Shown in pieces: positions 1-8,444 of a stretch of DNA of 64,000 bases. Origin of the DNA: Martelella alba. Lineage in GTDB: Bacteria > Pseudomonadota > Gammaproteobacteria > Enterobacterales > Enterobacteriaceae. Where the stretch lies: contig NZ_SZPQ01000011.1 in the NCBI RefSeq assembly GCF_005217455.1, positions 114,472 through 178,471 of the forward strand, written 5' to 3'. The notes beneath the pieces were generated by a model. It searched no databases. It was given only the letters and a program-made list of their open reading frames with translations, and was not told where the DNA came from. Position numbers and translations under genes: made by a program. The stretch's first letter is position 1. Every line of letters begins with the position of its first letter.

Positions 1-549
1 GGCCGGCGCGATGGCGTTGACCTTCACATCCGGGGCCATTTTTCGGGCGAAGGAGCGGGTGAGGTTATCCAGCGCCGCTTTGCTGGCGGCATAGGCGATA
101 TGTTTTTTACTGCCTTTGTCCACCGCGAAATCGGTGATATGAATGATATCCGCGGCGGCATGCCCCTGGCCGCGCAACAGCGGTTCAAGGGACAGATTCA
201 GCAGATAGGGCGCGTTGACATGCACCTGCAACATTTCCGCCAGGGTTTCCTCCGGCGGCACATCGGGACTTTCGGCCCGCCAAGCGCTGGCGTTATGGAC
301 GATGGCCCGCAGTTTGCGCGTGCGGTTTTTGACCTCATCAGCCAGGGCATAGATCCCGCGGTTATCGGAAAAATCCGCGTGGACGCACTGGGCGCCGAGG
401 CGCGCCAATTCGTCCAGCGCCGGATAATATTGCCGGTAACTGACAATGACCGGAATGCGCTGTCGCAGCAAGGATTCGGCCAGCGCCAACCCAATGCGGC
501 GCGCGCCGCCGGTAATGAGTACCGGCGCGGGTGGGGTGATGTTTGTCAA
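1..549 (-). CDS. folM: Dihydromonapterin reductase FolM, 3' end cut by window edge
   Basis: Short-chain dehydrogenase that in E. coli reduces dihydromonapterin and dihydrofolate with NADPH. The visible 183 residues carry the Rossmann loop near the N-terminus (ITGGARRIG), the NAS motif (HNASAW) and the active-site pair YAASK (HIAYAASKAALDNLTRSFA), all close to E. coli FolM as I remember it. The start is a TTG at 549: it has AGGAG seven bases upstream, and no ATG lies in frame before the Rossmann loop. The missing C-terminus lies beyond base 1. It is the last gene of a minus-strand stretch after the RND pump, with an 85-bp gap, so co-transcription is possible but not shown. Family assignment is secure; FolM rather than a close pteridine reductase is likely. 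Confidence 0.85.
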   Translation of the reverse strand, partial: MTNITPPAPVLITGGARRIGLALAESLLRQRIPVIVSYRQYYPALDELARLGAQCVHADFSDNRGIYALADEVKNRTRKLRAIVHNASAWRAESPDVPPEETLAEMLQVHVNAPYLLNLSLEPLLRGQGHAAADIIHITDFAVDKGSKKHIAYAASKAALDNLTRSFARKMAPDVKVNAIAPA

Positions 550-634
550 CCAGAACTCCTGAACCTATTGGCTTCGCGTCTTGGAATGGCGTCATTATAT
601 CGACAAACATCCCCCGCGCTCCATTTCTCTTTCG

Positions 635-3600
635 TCAGCTGGCGTGGCGCTCCCCCCGTTGGCCGGACGCCGGCGAGTCGGCTTTCCGATTAACCAGCGT
701 GCGCAACGCCACATAGAAGACCGGGGTTAGGAACAGGCCGAACCCGGTGACGCCGAGCATACCGGCGAACACCGTGATGCCGGTGACGCTTCGCACTTCC
801 GCGCCGGGCCCGTGGCCGAGGATCAGCGGAACGGTGCCGGCGATAAAGGCAATCGATGTCATGACGATGGGCCGCAGCCGTAGTCGGCAGGCTTCCAGCG
901 CGGCGGCCACAATGGTTCGTCCCTGTCGTTCCAGCTCGCGGGCGAATTCCACGATAAGAATAGCGTTCTTACAGGCCAGTCCCATCAGCACCACCAGGCC
1001 GACTTGCACGAAAACGTTGTTGTCGCCGCCGGTCAACCACACCCCGAACAGGGCGGAAAGCAGCGTCATCGGGACAATAAGGATCACCGCCAGCGGCAAC
1101 GTCCAGCTTTCATACAATGCCGCCAACACCAGAAACGCCAGCAAAACCGCCACCGGAAAGACAATCAGCGCCGTATTGCCCTGGGTGGCCTGCTGATAAC
1201 TGAGATCGGTCCACTCAATATTCATACCATGGGGCAGCACATGGGCGGCAATCGCCGCCACTTTGTCCATGGCCTGGCCGGAAGACAGCACGCGGGGGTC
1301 GGCGTCACCGATGAGATCCGCGGCCGGGTAGCCGTTATAACGGATAACCGGGTCCGGACCGTAGGTGGTAGCCAGCGAAACCATGCTGCCGATGGGCACC
1401 ATTTCGCCCCGGTTGTTACGGGTCCTAAGCGCGAGAATATCCGCGGGTCGTTCGCGAAAAGGCGCATCAGCCTGAACGAAGACCTGCCAGGTACGCCCGA
1501 ACCGGTTAAAATCGTTAACATAGGTTGAACCGAGATAGGTCTGTAGCGTGGAGAACAATTCGGTCAGCGCTACCCCTTGCGCCTTGGCCTTGTCCCGATC
1601 GATGCGCGCGTCCAGTTGCGGTACGTTGGCTTGATAGGCGCTGATGGGAAACTGCATGCCCGGTGTTTGCGCAATGGCGCCGGACATGGCGTTGACCGCG
1701 TTCTGCAACGGGCCGTAACCCAGCCCGCCCCTATCCTGGATATATAAAGAGTAACCCGAACCCTGACCCAGGCCGAGAATGGGCGGCGGCATGATGGAAA
1801 AGGCGAAGCCTTCCTGGATACGGCTGATTTTGGCGTTGATGTCGGCGTTGATCTCGGCCGCGCTGCGATGCCGTTCGTTCAGGGGTTTCAGGGTAAAAAA
1901 CACCGTGCCGGTGTTGGGCGTATTGGTGAACTGTAACGGATTTAAACCGGGAAAGGCCACCGCGTCGCTAACGCCGTCAGTGGCGAGTCCGATGGCGCTC
2001 ATCCGGCGAATCACCGCATCAGTGCGAGCCAGGGACGCGCCCTCGGGCATCTTAACGCCGCCGATAAGATACAGTTTATCCTGGGTGGGGATAAATCCGC
2101 TCGGCACCGCTTTAAACAATCCGCCGGCGGCGGCCAGCAGTACGGCATAGACCGCGAACACCGCGCCGCGCCGGCCGAGGGTGCGCCCCACCGCGCCCTG
2201 GTATCGATGGGACGTTGAAGTAAAAAACCGGTTGAACGGACGGAATAGCCAGCCCAGCAGAAAATCAATCAGCCGGCTCGGTACATCCTTGGGGGCGTCG
2301 TGGGCTTTTAGCAGCCTGGCCGCCAGCGCCGGCGATAGCGTCAGGGAATTCACCGCCGAGATGACTGTGGAAATGGCGATGGTCACCGCGAACTGCTTAT
2401 AGAACTGGCCGATAACGCCGGACAAAAAAGCCATCGGCACGAACACCGCGCACAGCACCAGCGCGATGGCGATAATCGGGCCGGAGACTTCACGCATCGC
2501 CTGATGCGCCGCCGCCACCGGATGGCGTCCCTCGGCGATGTTCCGCTCGACGTTTTCCACCACCACGATGGCGTCATCCACCACGATGCCGATGGCCAGC
2601 ACCAGCCCGAACAGACTAAGGGTATTGAGTGAAAATCCCAACAGATAAAGCACGGCGAAGGTACCGATCACGGATATCGGCACCGCCAGCAACGGGATGA
2701 TCGACGCCCGCCAGGTTTGCAGGAATAAAATGACCACCAGCACCACCAGAATCACCGCCTCGCACAGCGTCTGGATCACGGCGTGGATGGAATCGCGCAC
2801 GAACACCGTGGGATCGTAGGGCGCCTGCCAGGTCATCCCTTCGGGAAAGCGGGTCGCCAGTTCGGCCATTTTGGCGCGTACCGCATTGGAGAGATCGATG
2901 GCATTGGCGCCTGGCGCCTGGAAAATGCCGATTCCCACGGCTTCCTGGTTGTTGAGTTGCGAACGCAGCGCATAACTGCCGGCGCCCATTTCGATGCGGG
3001 CGATATCCCGTAGCCTGACCACCTGCCCGTCATCGCCGCTTTTGAGGATAATATTGCCGAACTCCTCCTCGTTTGTCAGACGGCCTTGGGCATTGACGGA
3101 CAACAGAAAATCGCTGCCGCGCGGCATAGGCTCCGCCCCCAATTGGCCGGCGGAAACCTGGACATTCTGTTCCCGTATGGCCGCCACCACATCCGAGGCG
3201 GTCAGCCCGCGCGCGGCGGCTTTTTGCGGATCCAGCCAGACCCGCATGGCGTATTCGCCGGCGCCGAAAATCTGGACCTGGCCGACGCCGGGCAAACGGG
3301 CCAGTTCGTCTTTCACATTCAGGGTGGCGTAATTGCGCAAATAGAGTGAATCATATTTGCCGGAAGGCGACGTGAGATGAACCACCAGCGTCATGGTGGG
3401 GGATTGTTTTTGCGTGGTAATGCCAAGGCGCACCACATCCTCCGGCAAGCGGGCCTGCGCCTGCGCCACTCGGTTTTGCACTTGTACCTGCGCCTGATCG
3501 GGATCGGTGCCGGGGCGGAACGTGACGGTTATCACCAGGACGCCGTCCGAGCCGGCAACCGATTTCATATACATCATGTTTTCCACGCCGTTAATCGCCT

Positions 3601-3805
3601 CTTCCAGCGGTGTGGCGACGGTTTCGGCAATTTCCTTGGGATTGGCGCCGGGGTACTGCGCTCTCACCTGAACGCTTGGCGGCACCACGTCAGGGTATTC
3701 ACTGACGGGCAAGAGCGGCAGAGCGATAAGACCGGTCACAAAAATGATGATTGACAGCACGGCGGCAAAAATTGGCCGATCGATAAAAAACCGCGAAAAA
3801 TCCAT
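635..3805 (-). CDS. oqxB: RND multidrug efflux pump inner-membrane subunit, OqxB/MexF type
   Basis: Proton-driven transporter of the HAE1 RND family in the inner membrane, which with the adaptor encoded upstream and an outer-membrane channel expels drugs and biocides. The protein is 1056 residues, full length for the family. It starts with the typical MDFSRFFIDRPIFAAVLS segment, has the proton-relay aspartates in GIVVDDAIVVVENVERN near residue 410, and the relay lysine in GLACKNAILIVEFA near residue 950. Two large periplasmic loops follow TM1 and TM7. Similarity to Klebsiella OqxB is high along the whole length from memory. It lies 21 bp after oqxA, so the two form an operon. No outer-membrane factor gene is present, so it probably uses a TolC-like channel from elsewhere. 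Confidence 0.93.
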   Translation of the reverse strand: MDFSRFFIDRPIFAAVLSIIIFVTGLIALPLLPVSEYPDVVPPSVQVRAQYPGANPKEIAETVATPLEEAINGVENMMYMKSVAGSDGVLVITVTFRPGTDPDQAQVQVQNRVAQAQARLPEDVVRLGITTQKQSPTMTLVVHLTSPSGKYDSLYLRNYATLNVKDELARLPGVGQVQIFGAGEYAMRVWLDPQKAAARGLTASDVVAAIREQNVQVSAGQLGAEPMPRGSDFLLSVNAQGRLTNEEEFGNIILKSGDDGQVVRLRDIARIEMGAGSYALRSQLNNQEAVGIGIFQAPGANAIDLSNAVRAKMAELATRFPEGMTWQAPYDPTVFVRDSIHAVIQTLCEAVILVVLVVILFLQTWRASIIPLLAVPISVIGTFAVLYLLGFSLNTLSLFGLVLAIGIVVDDAIVVVENVERNIAEGRHPVAAAHQAMREVSGPIIAIALVLCAVFVPMAFLSGVIGQFYKQFAVTIAISTVISAVNSLTLSPALAARLLKAHDAPKDVPSRLIDFLLGWLFRPFNRFFTSTSHRYQGAVGRTLGRRGAVFAVYAVLLAAAGGLFKAVPSGFIPTQDKLYLIGGVKMPEGASLARTDAVIRRMSAIGLATDGVSDAVAFPGLNPLQFTNTPNTGTVFFTLKPLNERHRSAAEINADINAKISRIQEGFAFSIMPPPILGLGQGSGYSLYIQDRGGLGYGPLQNAVNAMSGAIAQTPGMQFPISAYQANVPQLDARIDRDKAKAQGVALTELFSTLQTYLGSTYVNDFNRFGRTWQVFVQADAPFRERPADILALRTRNNRGEMVPIGSMVSLATTYGPDPVIRYNGYPAADLIGDADPRVLSSGQAMDKVAAIAAHVLPHGMNIEWTDLSYQQATQGNTALIVFPVAVLLAFLVLAALYESWTLPLAVILIVPMTLLSALFGVWLTGGDNNVFVQVGLVVLMGLACKNAILIVEFARELERQGRTIVAAALEACRLRLRPIVMTSIAFIAGTVPLILGHGPGAEVRSVTGITVFAGMLGVTGFGLFLTPVFYVALRTLVNRKADSPASGQRGERHAS

Positions 3806-3826
3806 AAATTCATTCCCAGGGCAGGC

Positions 3827-4999
3827 TCAATACAGCATGGCGGTATCGGTAGACGGCGTCATTGACACCGTCTTGGCGCGCACCGGCATACCCGACATAA
3901 AAATTTTCTGAACGCCGTCGATAACCACCCGATCGCCAACGGACAAACCGCGATCAACGATCGTTAAATCGCCGTAGCGACGGCCTGGAACAATATCGCG
4001 CCGCTGCGCTTTACCTTGGCCGTCGAGGACATAAACGTATTTGCGATCCTGATCGGTAAGAATGGCTTTATCGTCGATAAGCACCGCGTCGAACCGGTTG
4101 CTGACCGGTAACTGTACCCGGGCGAACAGGCCGGGGGTGAATAGCCGGTCATGATTATCAAGCAGGGCGCGCATCCTTATCGTGCCGGTACTGGGCGTAA
4201 GCTGATTGTCCAAAAAATCCACCCGGCCGGTATGCGGAAAACCGTCCTCGCCCACCAGGGCGACGCGCACCGACCGCGGCGGTTGTCCACCGTCCGTCCG
4301 GGTCAACGCCTGGTAATGCAGGAACGTGGCTTCATCCACGTCGAAATAGACATAGACCGTATCCAGGGAAACCAGGGTAGTCAGCACACTGGCGCTGTCG
4401 CCGGCGGTCACCAGATTACCGACGGTGATCATGGCGCGGCCGGCCTTGCCGTTGATGGGGGCGGTGACCCGCGTGAAATCCATATTCAGTTGCGCCGTCG
4501 CCACCGCCGCCCGGGCGGACAGCACATCGGCCTGTGCCTGGGTGGCCGCCGAGCGCCGTTGTTCGTTAAGTTCGGCGGAGACCGCCTTGGCGCCAATGAG
4601 TTTCTGCGTGCGCTCGGCCTCGCTTTGCGTCAGCTTTGCCTGGCTCAGCGCGCTGCTAAGCGCGGCTTCGGCCCGTGCCAGATCGGCCCGGTAGGTGCGA
4701 TCATCGATGGTGAACAAGACATCGCCCTTGTGGACTTCCTGGCCCTCGCGAAAATTCACCTGATTGATATAGCCCGACACCCTGGGGCGCAGTTCCACGC
4801 TTTGTACCGCCGCAATACGGCCGTTAAAGGTGTCTTTAAGTTCGATTTGCCGTGTCGCGACACGGGCGACGCTGACCGCTGGCGGCGGGGCGCTTTGGTT
4901 GGCGTTACCGGCGTCGCAGGCTGTCAAGGCGATGGAAAGCAGTACCGCGACCAGGCCGATGGGCCGGAATATCACGCGGACGTGGTTGGTATGCATCAT
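3827..4999 (-). CDS. oqxA: RND efflux periplasmic adaptor (membrane fusion) subunit, OqxA type
   Basis: Periplasmic adaptor linking the RND pump to an outer-membrane channel. An N-terminal hydrophobic signal ending in a lipobox (SIALTAC) predicts a lipoprotein anchored through Cys. Then come the barrel/lipoyl halves (LRPRVSGYINQVNFREGQEV and VTAPINGKAGRAMITVGNLV) around an alpha-hairpin of about 90 residues, and a C-terminal beta-barrel and membrane-proximal domain. I chose the ATG at 4999, ten residues before the lipoprotein core; a GTG at 5026 is also in frame and cannot be excluded. About 390 residues fits OqxA. The 277 bp upstream are AT-richer and must hold the promoter, but no operator is clear enough to name. 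Confidence 0.92.
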   Translation of the reverse strand: MMHTNHVRVIFRPIGLVAVLLSIALTACDAGNANQSAPPPAVSVARVATRQIELKDTFNGRIAAVQSVELRPRVSGYINQVNFREGQEVHKGDVLFTIDDRTYRADLARAEAALSSALSQAKLTQSEAERTQKLIGAKAVSAELNEQRRSAATQAQADVLSARAAVATAQLNMDFTRVTAPINGKAGRAMITVGNLVTAGDSASVLTTLVSLDTVYVYFDVDEATFLHYQALTRTDGGQPPRSVRVALVGEDGFPHTGRVDFLDNQLTPSTGTIRMRALLDNHDRLFTPGLFARVQLPVSNRFDAVLIDDKAILTDQDRKYVYVLDGQGKAQRRDIVPGRRYGDLTIVDRGLSVGDRVVIDGVQKIFMSGMPVRAKTVSMTPSTDTAMLY

Positions 5000-5276
5000 T
5001 GGTGAAGACCCCGCAAAAAGGAACACAGCATGATTTCCCCTGTCACTAAATTGTAATTATTACTGATACATTAAAAGGGCTGATTGTAGGAATCGGTAAT
5101 TTAAAACGCAAGTATTATTGTTGCTTTTTATTGGCCTTGTTTTACGGCAATGATGGCCGGTGTGACCTTAAAGGGAGGACAAGAAAGGTACTAACGCGAG
5201 GGTATAATAAACACGGTAAATCAGTTTGTCCGAAAGAGCGGTTATCCTGGGGCGGGCAAGACGGCGCGCCACCCCA

Positions 5277-5774
5277 CTATGGATGCCGACCGTCCGCCGG
5301 CAAGGACGGAGCGGGCGGCGCACCGTCGCCGCTGGCGACCTGTCGGCGGCGGTCGTGTTCTTGCATTTCCCGTAGCGCTTCGGCGACGGTGCGCCGCGCC
5401 AGCACTTCCATACAGGCTTGTTCCGCCTCGCCGGCCAGGGAGGCAAAAAACCAGCCGGTGTTGGCGCTGACCAGACAGCTTTGCGGCACATCGGGCCGCA
5501 TGGTCCAAAGCGGTTTGTCTTCCGTCACCGACTGATAAATCTCCAGCAGGGTGATGCGTTCGGCGGGGCGGCCCAGATGAATCGAACCCTGGCGGCCATG
5601 GGTGGAAAGAATGATGCCGTCGCGGGTCAAGGGCACCATAAGCTTACGAACAAAGCTCGGGTTGGCCTGCAAACCGGCGGCCAGGACGGCGCTGGTCGCC
5701 CGGGTGCCGGTTTGTTCCGCGTTGGCGACGCTCAGCACCATTTGCAGGGCGGTGGGAAAGCGTAAATCAATCAT
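5277..5774 (-). CDS. oqxR: Rrf2-family repressor, OqxR-like
   Basis: Winged-helix regulator of the Rrf2 family (165 residues), closely resembling OqxR, the repressor of oqxAB in Klebsiella. The N-terminus MIDLRFPTALQMVLSVA and the recognition region ANPSFVRKLMVPLTRDGII fit the family; LGRPAERITLLEIYQSV is the wing and dimer helix region. It has only two isolated cysteines (QSCLVS, QACMEV) and lacks the three-Cys cluster of IscR/NsrR, so an Fe-S cofactor is unlikely. The ATG at 5774 has AAGGG five bases upstream; longer in-frame starts lack this signal. It is transcribed in the same direction as oqxAB and lies just upstream, so it may read into the pump genes or repress a separate oqxA promoter. 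Confidence 0.88.
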   Translation of the reverse strand: MIDLRFPTALQMVLSVANAEQTGTRATSAVLAAGLQANPSFVRKLMVPLTRDGIILSTHGRQGSIHLGRPAERITLLEIYQSVTEDKPLWTMRPDVPQSCLVSANTGWFFASLAGEAEQACMEVLARRTVAEALREMQEHDRRRQVASGDGAPPAPSLPADGRHP

Positions 5775-5964
5775 CGAACCCTTTTCGCGCGTTAGAGGCG
5801 GCGTCATGATGTTAAAAATGAATCCGTTATGCTGGCATATTTCCGTCGGATAATCCAGCGGGGACGTTAAACGCGCCATACCCCGCGCTGACGCTTTGTG
5901 GACGGCGTTCGCTCACTGGCCGCCGCACTGCGTTCGGCGCTATTACGCGTAAGGCCTTCCGGGG

Positions 5965-6819
5965 CTATTCGCGGTGGTCCGGTCCGGATCGCCCATCATG
6001 GATGTCGCGCCAAAGCTGGTTGAAATTTCCGTAGGGTTCGTCGGGGGCGGGCTGCTCGGCATTTTCTTCCCAGGGTTTGCTCAGGATAAAATGCAAATTT
6101 TTGACTTCATCGAAATTCCATAGCCGGGGATGCTGCACCGACAGGGTTTTCAATGCATTATAAATATAGGGTAGCGGTTGCCAGCGCCGCCGGAAATAGT
6201 CGTTCAACAGGTCTTGTTCCGGAAACGGATAGTGGTCGAGGTTACGGATAGAGGACAAGAGGGTTTTTAAATCATCGGCGATAGCCTGGTTTGGCGTTAA
6301 CAAAATAAACCCGGAGTTGAAATAGGGCTCGAGATCCGCCGGCGGAGTAACATTGTCCCGGACAGGCAGGTAGCTGTAATAGCAATTCGCCGGTACCCAG
6401 TCGCTGGGATAGCTGGCGATGTGGTAAGGATTGCATCGGCAGGCATGACAGGCGGCAATCCAATCGGCGGGTAGGGCGATGTCGAATACCTCGTCCAGGC
6501 TACGGATTGCCAGCATGTCGGCGTCAAGAAAAACCAGTCGCGCATACTCGGTCAGCCGCCAGGCCGCCAGCTTGGTCCAGACTTCGGCGAAGCGCGCGTT
6601 GGCGTACTTTTCCTCCACACCCGGGGACGGCGTGAGCGGTTCCACCTCATGCAACCGGCAACCTTCATCGGTCAGCCGCCGGCGGGCGGCGGTATCAATG
6701 GCGTCGGTTATCATGACCGCCAGCGGATAGCGGCTCTGGCATTGTCGCAAAGATCGTTGCAGGGTGATCACACCCTCGACATAAGACGGTTTGGTCAGTA
6801 GCGTCACCCAGGCGCGCAT
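5965..6819 (-). CDS. GT8 family (glycogenin/galactinol synthase-like) glycosyltransferase
   Basis: Retaining nucleotide-sugar glycosyltransferase of family GT8, predicted cytosolic, 284 residues with no membrane segment. The start MRAWVTLLTKPSYVEGVITL matches the first strand of the GT8 fold. The metal-binding DxD lies in RLVFLDADML (residues 99-101), NSGFILL near residue 170 is the acceptor-side loop, and HFILSKPW near residue 245 matches the HxxGxxKPW-like C-terminal motif. In this family the donor is usually UDP-Glc or UDP-Gal. AAGGAG lies seven bases before the ATG. The gene begins 14 bp after the lactone oxidase gene, so both are one transcript, which suggests the acceptor is related to the oxidase product. 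The substrate is unknown; it differs from the LPS-type WaaI/WaaJ enzymes. Confidence 0.8.
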   Translation of the reverse strand: MRAWVTLLTKPSYVEGVITLQRSLRQCQSRYPLAVMITDAIDTAARRRLTDEGCRLHEVEPLTPSPGVEEKYANARFAEVWTKLAAWRLTEYARLVFLDADMLAIRSLDEVFDIALPADWIAACHACRCNPYHIASYPSDWVPANCYYSYLPVRDNVTPPADLEPYFNSGFILLTPNQAIADDLKTLLSSIRNLDHYPFPEQDLLNDYFRRRWQPLPYIYNALKTLSVQHPRLWNFDEVKNLHFILSKPWEENAEQPAPDEPYGNFNQLWRDIHDGRSGPDHRE

Positions 6820-6833
6820 CGGCTAGCTCCTTG

Positions 6834-8234
6834 TTATGTTTGTTGTTGGTCGAACAGCTCGGATATCAGCCGGTTGGTGAATTTGCCGGCCGGGTCGAGG
6901 GCGGCCCTCACCTCGCGAAAGCGCGCCCAATAGGGATAGAGTTGCGGCCACCGATAAAGATCCCGATCATAATATTTGCCCCAATGGGGTCGCCCGCCAT
7001 ACCTGGCCAGCCGTTTTTCCGCCGCGTTGATGAAATTCACCCCCTCCGGCGAGAGCGATCCGTCTTGTGCGTAATAGACCACGAAACCGAAAAAGCAGGT
7101 GGCCCGGCCTTGGGCCGGACTTAACCAGGCGGCTGACGGTCCGGTACAGCGCAAAATGATCGGATAATGCATATGCGGGCGGCTTTCAGCGTGCCAACGC
7201 GTCAGGTCGGTTATTACATCGCCGGCGCTTTCCAGCGGAACGCCGATTTCAATATTGATCTGCGGCGTGGCGATTCCGCGGCAGAACAACTGATTGATAT
7301 CGCCTGTGACATCGGCGAAATCCTTGAATCGGTTGACGGTTTGATAAGGTTTACCTTCTCGTTCCTTGATTTGCGTATCGTGGCGCATGTGTCCGAGGAG
7401 GCGATCCACGGTATCATTCAGGCTGTCATTCCGGTGCGACCGACTTAAAGGCTGGCGTCCATTCTCCCGATAACGCCTTGCCTCATCATCATCCGCTTCC
7501 TTGGCGCACCAGACATGAACCTGTTTTTCCGCCGGAAACCACCAGGCTTTACTGAAGGGAAAACCGTGGTTCCACTCATACAATGCCGTAGAAAGATTAT
7601 CCGCATTGCGAGCGCTTTTCTGGCAGGTATATGTGCGTAGCGGCTGAGTGCGTAAGGTGATTTCGCTGACGACGCCGAGCGCGCCCAGAGATAACTGGGC
7701 CGCGCCGAACACCGGATCGCCTGGTTGCATATCCACCGCTTCGCCATTGGCGAGGATCAGACGCAACCGCACGATCTCATCGGCCAGCGAGCTCTGATCC
7801 AGACCCTGTCCGTGGGTGCCGGTGGCGATGGCGCCGGCCAGTGTTTGCAAATCGATGACGCCTGGCGAGCAAGGCAGCATGCGTCCCATACCCGTCAGGA
7901 TGCGGAAAACGTCATGCAGCGGAGTGGCCGCGGCGAATGTCGCCGTCTGATCGGTAACACGCAGCAGACCGCTTAGGGCGGACGGGTCCAGCAGGATGTC
8001 CCCTGGCTGGTCCAGCCGAAGCAAGTCGCCGGCGGACAGCCGGGTACCGACGATTCTCACACGTCCCGCGGCTTGCGCGACCATTTCTCGCAGCTGTGTT
8101 TCGTTTTCCGGCCGACGCAACGCCGCTTTGGCGCCCAGGGCCTCGTTTTGCGCCCAGTTCCAGATTTGCTCATCCCGCGCCGGCAATTGCGGATACCGAT
8201 GGGGATAATGTATTCGCTGACGTTCCAACCGCAT
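6834..8234 (-). CDS. FAD-linked sugar-lactone oxidase/dehydrogenase (D-arabinono-1,4-lactone oxidase family)
   Basis: VAO-fold flavoprotein of 466 residues. The N-terminal FAD domain has GTHGQG near residue 137, and the C-terminal ALO domain includes HWGKYYDRDLYRWPQLYPYW. Relatives oxidise aldono-lactones to ascorbate-like products. Two features stand out. The FAD-loop residue that is His in covalently flavinylated members is Leu66 (VGTRLSAGDL), as in plant galactonolactone dehydrogenase. The Glu of the usual P-I-E-x-R active-site motif is Ile360 (HYPIILRCTG), while Arg362 is kept. The ATG at 8234 sits one base after AGGAG, so the in-frame TTG at 8228, seven bases from the same signal, may be the true start. 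It precedes a GT8 gene by 14 bp. Family is secure; reaction is uncertain. Confidence 0.82.
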   Translation of the reverse strand: MRLERQRIHYPHRYPQLPARDEQIWNWAQNEALGAKAALRRPENETQLREMVAQAAGRVRIVGTRLSAGDLLRLDQPGDILLDPSALSGLLRVTDQTATFAAATPLHDVFRILTGMGRMLPCSPGVIDLQTLAGAIATGTHGQGLDQSSLADEIVRLRLILANGEAVDMQPGDPVFGAAQLSLGALGVVSEITLRTQPLRTYTCQKSARNADNLSTALYEWNHGFPFSKAWWFPAEKQVHVWCAKEADDDEARRYRENGRQPLSRSHRNDSLNDTVDRLLGHMRHDTQIKEREGKPYQTVNRFKDFADVTGDINQLFCRGIATPQINIEIGVPLESAGDVITDLTRWHAESRPHMHYPIILRCTGPSAAWLSPAQGRATCFFGFVVYYAQDGSLSPEGVNFINAAEKRLARYGGRPHWGKYYDRDLYRWPQLYPYWARFREVRAALDPAGKFTNRLISELFDQQQT

Positions 8235-8444
8235 ACTCCTCAGTGATTTTGTCGGACCCTTGCCTCGACAAATTGAATACCCTTACGTAGTAGCGTAGAC
8301 CATTTGGCGGCACAGATCGGCCAAACAGGGCATGCCGGCGAGCAACAAGATCCTCACCGCCATTTCCGGGCGGATGAATGGCGAGGCACTTGACGAATGG
8401 TGTAAGATACGGATTATCCCTATTCGGCTGGGGGGACATATCCC

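Noticed and set aside
5880..5964. Possible third copy of the dispersed repeat downstream of the GT8 gene
   Set aside because: It has GTTCGCTCAC and GCGTTCGGCGC, similar in flavour to the repeat, but not the shared 29-base end, so homology is not supported.
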